Shown here: positions 54,916 through 64,000 of the stretch, in pieces
Numbering within the stretch: the stretch's first letter is position 1
Layout of the letters: every line of letters starts with the position of its first letter
Assembly: GCA_005406025.1 (NCBI GenBank)
Contig: BGZK01001346.1
Span: forward strand, 1-64,000
Length of the DNA: 64,000 nucleotides
Source: Eumeta japonica
Lineage: Eukaryota > Arthropoda > Insecta > Lepidoptera > Psychidae
Reading direction: 5' to 3'
The notes under the pieces: model-generated
Databases searched by the model: none
Seen by the model: only the letters and a program-made list of their open reading frames with translations
Told to the model about the DNA's origin: nothing
Translations under genes and position numbers: made by a program

Positions 54916-55999
54916 CATGATTCAAGTTATTTTTGAAATCAAAACATAAATCATGCAGTATTTAGGATTCTCGTTATAAATGAAGGTTTATATGTCCGTC
55001 CGTAGATTTTCACATACTGAACGTTAAAATATATATACTGTACATATTCCAAAGTCAAAACTCGAACAAAACCGCGACTGGTAGTTAGTTTTGTACTAAT
55101 GGAATATAAAGTGAATGAAATAAAAATATGTTTTGCTTAGAACTTTGTTTAATTTGTACATTGTTGAAACGTGACGTAATTTAAAGTGTTAGCTCAGTCT
55201 TTAAATAAATATATCTTTAGTCGGAGTATTTAAACGAAAACCAACATAGAGCGTGTGCAAAGCCACTAAAAATTAAAACACGTACTAGTTTTTGCGTTGC
55301 ATAAGCAGGGACCGATTCTGTTCTTTTTTATATCAAAAACTTTGTTCTATTATAAAATTGTGTGATAGTTACTAGTTAGTTTTGTAACAAATAATGAAAT
55401 AAGTATGCTTGCACAATACGTACGTGTATTGGAAGTTGTTGTTATTGTTATTAAGAACAAAGAGTTGAACTTATGAAGTTTGTACAAATAAAACGATAAC
55501 AATAGTGAAATCGGATGATAAGTATTGTGAATGAAATTTAATTAAATATTTGGAAAATCACATTCCCAAGAGTTTTTTTTTCGGACGTGTCTTCGTTTTT
55601 CTATTAATTATTGAATAAATTAATAATTCTAAATACAAAAAAAAAATATGTAATTATAAAATTTTAGAAATTTTAATTTAACACGTCACAATACGGAATC
55701 GTTCTCCACTACATAAACTGACAAGTTCTGTCGCTGCTACGAAAGAAGAAACTTAAAATATAGGGCACAATTTTAAGAAGTCAGAATATAGGGGGCACCA
55801 CAGTGACGTGTCATATAAGACGATGCAACCCGCATGCGCACCGCGGGTCATTCACCAGGGTTGCGGTATAAACGTTTTACGAGTGAACTTAGCCAGCGTA
55901 AGACGTACGGGTAATATAAAGACTCACAACTTCCGCAATACACGGAGGTCTCGTCTTCGACACACACGATGAAGTACAAAAAGTACATTTTTTAAAATT
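54916..55999. other. AT-rich DNA with a mixed-composition end
   Basis: The last part (55785-55960) carries 'cgcatgcgcaccgcgggtca' and 'gcgtaagacgtacgggtaat'. It is CpG-bearing, unplaced and possibly continuous with the island that follows. No gene seen. Confidence 0.4.
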
Positions 56000-56640
56000 T
56001 TTTCATCATTTACATCCGCCATTGCAGTCCGAATTCCGCGTAACGGAATTTATTATTTCTTTTCGATCCGAAACTTCGATATTCTCTCGTCACATTCTCC
56101 TTCTGCTACAAACCTTGTACATGTAAATAGAAAGACGCACAGATTGCTATTTTTCTCATATGTTTCGAAAGTTTCCTAGTTTTTTTCCTAAACGATGACG
56201 GCGTGCTACTATGACGGCGAACGACGTAACCGCCTGTTCATTATTCAACAGCTACAATTTCATTATAACGACCGTCAACGTCATCGCTGCTGACGTCAAA
56301 AGGATCTTACCGAGCGATCTAGGAAGAATACGAACGAACCTACCGTCAGAGAACAAACGCTGACTGTAAAACGTCCAATTAGATTCCGTTTCGGGACCTG
56401 CGGGGAAGTCGAAAATAACTCGAGCTCAGTAATATTGGAGCCGCTCTTTAGACATAATTCGAATGTACACCTCGACATCGCAACTTCAATGCTCTGAATA
56501 AGTTAGGAGATCGACAAATCCGCCGCCGGAATAAGAGAGTGGCTCTTAGTTTATTGGATTCGTCCGAATTGAGAGAATTGGCCCGAAGTTAACAATTGCA
56601 GCGGCCGCGAACGGCGATGGGGGAGCATACGCTTATGAGG
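56000..56640. promoter_or_regulatory. large CpG-richer island with a CRE octamer
   Basis: Unique sequence with regular CpG: 'tgacggcgtgctactatgac', 'ggcgaacgacgtaaccgcct', 'gcggccgcgaacggcgatgg'. A perfect CREB/ATF octamer TGACGTCA lies at 56291-56298. Short frames on the minus strand show no domain. It is one of the longest low-repeat islands of the window. Enhancer or promoter function is inferred, not shown. Confidence 0.28.
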
Positions 56641-56772
56641 AATGTGTAACAATTCAAGTGATTACATTATTTATGAGCACACTCCGAAAGGAATAATATG
56701 TCTTCCGGCAAAAATAAAAATAATAATACGACCACCCTCTCACATGACGAGCGGTTCGTTGGCAACTGAAGG

Positions 56773-56850
56773 GAAAAACGGGTCAAGTGTAATCAGACTC
56801 CCGCGCAGAGGGTTTCGTAGTTACGTAACATACTTGATGGGCTTCTGTCA
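56773..56850 (+). repeat. head of the 'accggcc' dispersed repeat
   Basis: 'aaaacgggtcaagtgtaatc' and 'agactcccgcgcagagggtt' match the repeat's head (consensus-like 'aaaccggtcaagtgcgagtc agactcgcgcac..agggttccgtag'). The rest of the element cannot be followed. Confidence 0.6.
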
Positions 56851-57699
56851 TATACATAAGTTGCAATTTATACAGTAAAAACATAAGTAAGGCTTACATG
56901 TACTCTTTTCTCTAGTTTTTTATGTAAATAATTTAATAAATAAGGGCGAGAATTATATGCCTATTATTTGGTAAAAAAATGACGTACTAATTTGTAATTT
57001 TTGGCAAAAGCTAATGATATACACGCGTTCTGAAATTGGAAAAGTAATATTTTTACGTTAAATTAAAATTATCATTGTAGATGTTTGCAAACCTCAACAA
57101 AAACAACAAGTCAAGTGCAAGTTGCATTCGCATGAAAAAGTTTTTGTGCTATCATCGTATTAGTAGTTAGAGAAAGTAAGCAATACATTTACACGCACTT
57201 TCTCTTTATTAATGTTCTTTTTCTGTATTTCATGACTTTTGTTAAAATTTTCTTTTAGACAAAGAGTAAAATTATGTATTTTATATATTTTATTTGAATT
57301 TGAGAATGTTTTTTGTTCGCATACTTTTTTTAATAAATTTATAAAAATATGCATTTTACATATATCATGACAAACCCGATTACTGGATATGTCACACAAA
57401 GGTCTTATTATACTCGTAAGTCAAACACGAAAATTTAACATGCAGGATATTTACGAAGGCTAACATATACTGCGTTTTATTCGTACGATACGACATGCGA
57501 ATTTAACATAATAACTAAAACCTTTTATGGTTATTTGATTTGTTAACAAATCACGTAACTTGCAAAGATTTTTTTTTCACATAAAAACTTAATTGTCCAA
57601 GTCATGATGCTCCCGTGTATTTAAGAATGCCCTTGTAAGAAAAAATTCGCAGCATTTCAAGGAAAATTACTTTTTTTAGCTGTACTCACTTTAGCATCT
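56851..57699. other. AT-rich DNA, no gene seen
   Basis: No feature recognised. It could include decayed interior of the preceding repeat. Confidence 0.4.
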
Positions 57700-58110
57700 C
57701 CACATCTACGATTGACGAGCCATTACACCACTTCCTAAGAAATGGTGGGTACGAGTAGAATTTGAATTAGACAGCGGACCGAGTTGCCGCATCGATCCTG
57801 TTACCTTACTCACACGGAGCCCCGAGTGCCTAACGGCGTTCAGCGGTCCGATCGGGGCCATAAAATTACATCATTAAAATAATAGATCATAAATCATGGG
57901 GAAATAGATTTCCACTCGTGCGTTCCACACTCGGCCGACTTTGATTACTGCGCGAGAGATTTATCGTCGCGGAGGGTGCGCGGGGTGAAATGGAAAGCTT
58001 TTCCCGCGATCCCGATGCACAAGTTTGGCTTTCTCCGGTACCATTAATCTCCTCACTTCGGTGTGTCGCCGGGCGCGCTAAATGTAGGGGCGTTTCCTTT
58101 TCTTGCAGTC
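57700..58110. promoter_or_regulatory. GC/CpG-richer island, possibly repeat-derived at left
   Basis: The left part (57705-57860) with 'acaccacttcctaagaaatg', 'agcggaccgagttgccgcat' and 'ggagccccgagtgcctaacg' looks like a diverged interspersed repeat, unplaced. The right part (57890-58090) with 'tcgcggagggtgcgcggggt' and 'gtgtcgccgggcgcgctaaa' is CpG-rich unique sequence. A 164-codon minus frame (57887-58381) spans it and runs on into the 'accggcc' repeat. No domain is recognisable and it crosses a repeat boundary, so it is not called. Confidence 0.22.
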
Positions 58111-58255
58111 GGCGAGTTTCGTATGATTTGTTGTTGTAGTAAGCAGTTGGAAATGTGTAAATATTTAAATAGGCTTTACACGTCCGAATCTGTGGGAAAG
58201 ATAAATCCATATTTAGAATAGTATAGAAATGGTTGCCATTTCTTTGGTTTAAGGT

Positions 58256-59385
58256 AAAAAACGAAAACCGGACAAGTGTGGCTTGAAGTTGTGTGAAGAG
58301 GGTTCCGTAAGATAAACATGTTATCCACCATCTTTTTTGATTTGACCTAAATTTATTTGTCCTGACTAAAACAACTGCCAACGAAAGTTGCTAAGCACAA
58401 TATTTAAAGATATACCATGTTATCTTACAATCATAGACTTGTATCTGTTCCTGTAATTTGTAGTTAAAAGTCTATTTTCGCTATATTTTTCAAAATTTTA
58501 AGATCTGCAATTTCGAAGATATTATCAATATTCATGTATTTTCTTAAATAAAACTATTTATTTTCAAATTGCTAAATAAGATATATATTTGAAACCCCCA
58601 CGGCAAATCCTTTCATTTGAGATTTCACTCGCTACAGTTTTCCAAATGTTTTACTTGATTTTCTAATTTGCCATCAAATGTGTTCCAATGTTCAAAATTA
58701 GTTTATTTACGTTGCACGTTTGTGTTTAGGTCACAGAAATTCCGTACGTATACCAAATTTTCGAATTAATCACATTCAAATTACAATACATCTTTATTTC
58801 AAAGGTTATGAATTAGACTTAAAATACGTTACAACATTATTAAAATTCACAGTTTGCTACTTTGCCACTTGACCCCTCGTTTGAAAAATAGTTTCCCTCA
58901 AGAAACACGAGCAAGTAACTTAACTTTAACAAGCATTTGCTTAATAATAACTTTAAGGTTTTTTAATTGCATATTTTAACAGAATTTATTGAACATACAC
59001 AGAGAGAGCTCCCTAAACGTATTTGTTACTTTATATAATCGACAAACATATCCAAATAGTTCATTTTTAATTTTTGTATTGAATTTATGTCGATCACTAT
59101 TTTTATTGAAAAATATCTTCATTCATTTTTACCTGTATTTTCTTTTTATGTATAAATTGAGATGTCAAAGATAAAATCCCAATTTCTTGAATCTGAGTTC
59201 TTAGAAATGCCCTAGCTAGAAATAGCCCTATCAGCCCAATTTTGCAGCACTAAAATTCTATCAATATCCTTCATCGGTCTAGTAAATTTGTAAGAAATTG
59301 ACTATAATAGACGAACAGAAAGACATGAGTGATTATATAAGAGATCCGCTTTTTTCAGTCCGACGTACGGAACCCTAAAAATCGA
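58256..59385 (+). repeat. 'accggcc' dispersed repeat, diverged long copy
   Basis: Head 'aacgaaaaccggacaagtgt' with 'agagggttccgtaag' (58259-58312). End 'agacgaacagaaagacatga' then 'agtccgacgtacggaaccct' and 'aaaaat' (59308-59381). The interior is AT-rich and too diverged to align by eye to the other copies, so another insertion inside is possible. Confidence 0.6.
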
Positions 59386-60104
59386 AGATTTTTATCGTTA
59401 CAGATATTTCAAAACTAGTTTCAGATTTTTTCAGTGTGTAATAGAATTTTAACGAAAATGTAAAAGTATTCCTAACGATGGCCATGTATTTTTCATTACC
59501 TCGTCATTATCAAGTGTAATCTTTCTGAAATTTTATTGTTTTCGATATAGAAATGTATTTATGAGGTGTTGTACTGATTTGGTTTTTTATTTTTTTGTAA
59601 TTCAGTATAAATAAATAGATATATTCATTTGTAAATTGTTCATTTATTTGTTTTCTTTTCTTTTTAGTCTAAATATTATTTATGTGTTAAATATAATAAC
59701 TCTTGAGAAAATAATTTTGATTTTTTTTTCCGAAAATTAGTTGTTAGGATTTAACTTATATGGTTTAAAATTGATTATTGCTTACAATTATTTCATGATT
59801 ATTATTGAGTTGTAAAATTTAAGAACAAATGCAAAATTATGCACCAGTTTACCTATACCGTATGGAATCAATCTCCAACAATAAATCATGTTTGAGTCGA
59901 TAGCAGCGAAAGGCATTGTTATTAAACACTTTAATATTATTATCACACAACCTTAGTTTCAAAAACATTAATATCGTAAACGTAACATTTATACTATACT
60001 ATAACGTAACACTGACATTATCCTATAATTACAAAAAATGACTTTATCCTAAAAAATTAAAATCAGGGAATAAACAAAATACCTAGTTACACTGAAAGCT
60101 TGTG
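59386..60104. other. AT-rich DNA, no gene seen
   Basis: No feature recognised. Confidence 0.45.
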
Positions 60105-60200
60105 GATTGCGCGCGGCTGGGCGACTGCAGGCCGCACTTCGCGCTTGGCAACGTATAGCTGAGGGGCGCGGCACCACGCACGCTCGTCAGCGGTTGCTAA
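60105..60200. promoter_or_regulatory. isolated GC-rich patch
   Basis: About 85 bp: 'ttgcgcgcggctgggcgact', 'gcaggccgcacttcgcgctt', 'gaggggcgcggcaccacgca', ending 'cagcggttgctaaggttg'. Very GC-rich against the flanks. No tRNA fold, coding frame or known repeat recognised. Regulatory DNA or an unknown repeat fragment are both possible. Confidence 0.3.
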
Positions 60201-61644
60201 GGTTGTTAATTCGTGAATTTTATTTTCCAAGCTATTTTTCTCAGAAAAGGCTACTTTAATGACTATGGTTTCTGTGGCAAAGTTGTTTTAAAAAGGAGGT
60301 TATGAATATTTACGAAAATATGCATGATCAAATCCATCCTGTATTTATTTATAAATATCTATATCTCATTATAAAATTTCAACAAAAGAATGTCGCGTTT
60401 CCTCATCTTCATTTAACGTTTTGTTATTATTATTCAATTAATGCTGTACTTATTATTTATTTTCATATCCACAATAGGATATAAACAATACACAAACATT
60501 TAAAATCATATACTGATTGATACAAAGTGAATTCAACGATCAAGCACTGTTTGTACATTATAAAACACATTGCAAATAATCGTATTTTTAAAAGCTCCTA
60601 TAAAAACCACTCGGATATGTATTTTCACTTAAATTAAATACGTAAAATTTGCATATTTCTCCATAAATGCGTATCCGCCGCTTTTCTCGACGGTCACTGT
60701 ACATTCATTGTTTTATTCAGAAGATTGCAGCAGTAAAATACTTATGGATTCGTTGAATCGAGGAAAACTGAATACCGGACCATTAAAATGACTGCATAAA
60801 GCTCTTCGTAGTAGTACCGAGAGGCGATTAGGGTGACCATTATGAAAATGGCGTCATTGCAAAAAGCGTGCCGTTCTAGCGGACTTAAAAAAAGAGTACT
60901 CATATTTATGATCAATTTGTGCGACAGACTTGACAGGAATTCTGTGAATGATTTATTCGACGATAGATTATTGATTTAGTTTCTAACTCGACTATGACTC
61001 CTGCACTCGTTAGATCATTTTGGTTATTAAAATTCATTTTTATATATATATCTATAACAAGTAAATTGTAAGGTGATACGCAAAGAATGGAACCGTTCGA
61101 CACACTGGTGTTAGTTGCGAAAGAGATATCTGGCAGTCGTTATAATCGATTAATATTAATTAGTTATTTTTTGAATATATTTCTCAAAAAGAAAAATAAG
61201 TTGGTTTGTTGTAGTTCACCACGCGGAGTAACAAACTAGAGTTGTCTAGCTCATGAAAAGAAAATAACTTTTAGGCTAATGAATATTTATAAAATGATAT
61301 CATTTGGTTGAAATAAATTTAAGTATCAGGATACTTAAGAAATAAAACTTAAACTATAAAAAGCAAAAAGACTCAACGATCACATACTAATGTTTTGAAA
61401 TTTATCGACGTCGTCTAGGTAGCTTACTCGATTTAAATAGGTTTTTTGAATTTTCAATCTAAATTTTGTTTCCTGATTTGTAAACTTTATATGTTAATAG
61501 TTACACTACGATCGATAACTGCCCATATTAACGACCAAAGTTATGTGGTCTCAAATCACTCAAGTAGTTTGCAGGGTGTCGTTATTTGTGAACTGAGCCA
61601 AAGAAAGTTGTTTAATAATCCCCATGACAGATCAGTCTAAGTAG
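60201..61644. other. AT-rich DNA, no gene seen
   Basis: A mixed-composition stretch near 60680-60900 has no recognisable feature. Short frames only. Confidence 0.45.
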
Positions 61645-62412
61645 CATAAAAAAAACTAGCCAAGAGCATGTCTGACCATGCTCATAATATGATTCTGAAG
61701 GCATTATTACAAAAAATGCTCTACAGAAAAAGAAAGTACATTATTATCCTTTTGTCATGTTTCCCGCATAGAATACTAATAGGCACTTTAGCCGCCTATA
61801 ACTAAAAAAACAAATAGATATGTCGACTATTATTGTTAAACTAGTGTGAACTAAAGTCTATTAGCGTAAGAGCGTATCTTCATGGCACTTAAGTCTATTT
61901 GTTAAGAAGCGCAGTTTTTTGGCAATACCTCATAAACAGTATATCCGACCATATTCAAAATAATGTTCGTTGAAAGTATGTTTTAAGCATTACCTTTGTA
62001 GTTTTTTTTTTTTCATATTTTTTGGATTTGCTTTGGATTTAGGAACTAGAGGGCGAACACAATTTTTGCAACTTCGGTGAGATTATTTCCGAAATTATTC
62101 ATGTAATCAAAAAAAATACTTAGAAACATTAAAATGTTTTAAAAGAACTATCGATGTGTGTGTCACTAGTTGATGTGCGCCAAAAAAAATATTTAGCTTC
62201 TGTTACATGTATGTTGTGCCCCTTCCCCATAAATATATATTTGTCTTATTCAACCACCAAACTAAGTAGCGGCTTATACAAGACATGTACACTATAAATT
62301 TCATTAATATACATTTTGTACTTTTTGAATGAAGTGCCCGTGACATACGGACGGACATGACGAAACTATAAGGATTCCATTTTTGCTTTTGGCTCGGAAC
62401 CCTATAAAAACT
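61645..62412 (+). repeat. 'accggcc' dispersed repeat, copy 2
   Basis: Head 'aactagccaagagcatgtct' (61653). Shared blocks with 49915-50945 in the same order: 'aggcactttagccgcctata' / 'aggcacacttaagccgcata', 'agcgtatcttcatggc' (exact), 'gcttatacaagacatgtaca' / 'gcttatacaagacacctaca', 'gacgaaactataaggattcc' / 'gacgaaactataagggttcc'. It ends 'ggctcggaaccctataaaaa'. About 260 bp shorter than the other copy through internal deletion. Confidence 0.75.
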
Positions 62413-63009
62413 GAGGTACAGGATTTGCACATTTTAATTTTGTACTTAGTTATGTTCTTTATTATTTGAAAATACTTATATATTTCGAATACATGGCAAT
62501 GCTGACTTGCATTAAACACTGTCATCGTATTTTACTACAGTTTTTTTTCATGTAGTCTGTATAATACTGTACTTTTCATACCGTATAGTATTCACCACTG
62601 TATATTACGTAATCAAATCATAATTATTCCCCTTAACAGACTAGGAATGTAGAAGGTCCACGTACGTAATCAGCCCCCCGTTCCCTTACTCTACAGGGAC
62701 AAATTGTATTCAACGCCGTATCATATCAAATTATGTTTGCTCATCATTCGATCTATTTCACTGATTTATTTTATAACTCATTATAGACTTTCATAAACAA
62801 TTTCGCGACAAACGGTACTACATCAAATACGAACATTTCATATCGACTTAACGCCTAAAATAAACTTAGAATCCTTCACAAATTAACCCTTTCCTATTTC
62901 ATCATTTGACCCTGATCACCATCTTCATTGAGACCATTCCATAAATGTCAAACACAATACTTCTGCTGTAAATTTTTGAGATAGTTGGGTATTCTGTAAA
63001 TTACAACTT
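62413..63009. other. AT-rich DNA, no gene seen
   Basis: No feature recognised. Confidence 0.45.
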
Positions 63010-63325
63010 ATGCTGCAATATCAATTCAATATTACTAAGTTCCACTAATATGTATAAAACAAGAGTATACAAAATTTCGATTCTATCAGACCTGTGGAAT
63101 ATGATCGCATCCATTCAAGAACTAGAAAAGAGCTGATAATTTTCAAAAGGATGAACAGATTTCATTGAATAAATAGAACATTCTCCATCAAGTCACTTTT
63201 CAAACAAAACTTACCAAATCAAAACCGGTTAAGTCGCTTCAGAGCTAAAATACCACAAAAAAGACATGCAGATACACATGCTAAAATTATAATAACCCTT
63301 TGTTTGCGTTGGGGTTAAAAAAAGG
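63010..63325 (+). repeat. dispersed lepidopteran-type repeat ('ggggttaaaa' end)
   Basis: 'aatcaaaaccggttaagtcg', 'cttcagagctaaaataccac', 'aaaagacatgcagatacaca', 'taataaccctttgtttgcgt' and 'tggggttaaaaaaa' follow in order a common repeat whose consensus reads 'aaatcggttcattcg..gagctacgatgccacagacag..gatacac..cataacacccctctttttgcgtcgggggttaaaaa'. The 5' limit is uncertain. Confidence 0.65.
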
Positions 63326-64000
63326 CTTGAAGAACTCTCTCGCCTTCATGTATTCTCATTCTTGAATCAATAAGAGTGTAACACCTAGTATTTAAAAATA
63401 TATTTTCCTTCCTATTTCTTTTTCTTACACATAATGTATGTATAGCATAGATATACATGTTACACGTTTATTGTTTTTATAAGCATTAACTTATTTAATA
63501 GAAAAGGTTATGCGAATACGTTATTTGGCAAGTAAAAAAGTTTTATTACCAAAGACTGATTTTGCGCGTCCAACTCGTCCCATTATAGTTTTTTTATATA
63601 CGTACAAAACCAATGGCACAATTTTATCGAAACACGTTTTCAAGGTAATACATTCAGTCAGGCACCAGTACCAATTTTCCTCTTACTCTTGGCAACAGCA
63701 TAATATATATACCATACTTCCCTCGAATATTTATCAAAGCAGTTCTGTACAAGTTTTTTTTTGGAAAATCTAGTTGGAAATCGATCAGACATTAAAAACA
63801 TGTCGAAGTCTTGCTTAATTTTTTTTTTTTGTATCCTTGTAACTTATGAACTAATGAATAGATTTAAATTAACCTAATTGATTTATGTACAGTCGGACCT
63901 CATTTAGTATTCAGTCAATAAAGAATAATAGAATGATCAAGAGCGTGTTTGATATACTAACATATCTAAATTAAGATTTATCCTAAAATTGCTTCCAAAA
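63326..64000. other. AT-rich DNA, no gene seen
   Basis: An 87-codon plus frame (63510-63773) shows no domain or codon bias and is not called. A T-run is at 63818-63829. Confidence 0.45.

Noticed and set aside
57887..58381. 164-codon minus-strand open frame
   Set aside because: It crosses from a CpG-rich island into the head of a dispersed repeat, has no recognisable domain and changes composition midway.

Overview
The window reads as AT-rich nuclear DNA of an insect, most probably a moth or butterfly (Lepidoptera). No open reading frame looks like an intact host gene and no convincing tRNA, rRNA or CRISPR array is present. The lepidopteran call rests on dispersed repeats that I recognise from general knowledge: LINE 3' tails carrying 'catgggcggcggt' (20335-20475 minus, 52450-52600 plus), several copies of a repeat running from 'accggccaag' to 'ggaaccctaaaa' (49915-50945, 61645-62412, 58256-59385 plus fragments), a repeat ending near 'gcgttggggttaaaa' (63010-63325), and Helitron-like ends of the type 'cgcgg..ccgcg..TTAGT'. 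No database search was possible, so family names come from motif recognition.

Layout. 1-13 kb: AT-rich DNA with a nearly full-length dead mariner (1064-2323), a purine-rich strand-biased tract (3690-4197) and a short element with a degenerate hexamer tract (12835-13026). 13.7-18.1 kb: an internally deleted mariner (13709-14597), two more hexamer-tract elements, a 34-bp tandem repeat, a perfect 42-bp palindrome and a tRNA-derived SINE-like repeat (17731-18035). 18-24.5 kb: microsatellites, a LINE tail, a SINE-like repeat, hairpins and a CpG-rich patch. 25.4-27.2 kb: a nested-looking cluster of a third mariner, two hairpins and a mariner of another type. 27.5-36 kb: mostly low-copy islands that are richer in GC and CpG and may be regulatory, a possible coding exon (28484-28561) and a 250-bp MITE-like element (35762-36011). 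37-38 kb: a short remnant of a Cys-rich 'FCYTCGE' protein family and another hexamer-tract element. 40.6-47.6 kb: a retroelement-rich block with an RTE-type LINE (42930-44700 minus) facing its probable ORF1 (44700-45800 plus), a separate YADD reverse-transcriptase fragment and a non-autonomous Helitron-like element. 48-64 kb: tandem repeats, several copies of the 'accggcc' repeat, LINE and SINE fragments and further islands.

Functionally the window fits a large intron or gene desert colonised by old, inactive transposons, with unique GC/CpG-richer islands between them that are candidates for conserved non-coding regulatory DNA. I found no self-contained new biological system. The most unusual signals are a family of Helitron-ended elements carrying a degenerate hexanucleotide tract, an unusual number of perfect or near-perfect palindromes, an RTE LINE with the geometry of a twin-priming inversion, and a short codon-biased exon candidate encoding a Gly/Tyr-rich peptide.
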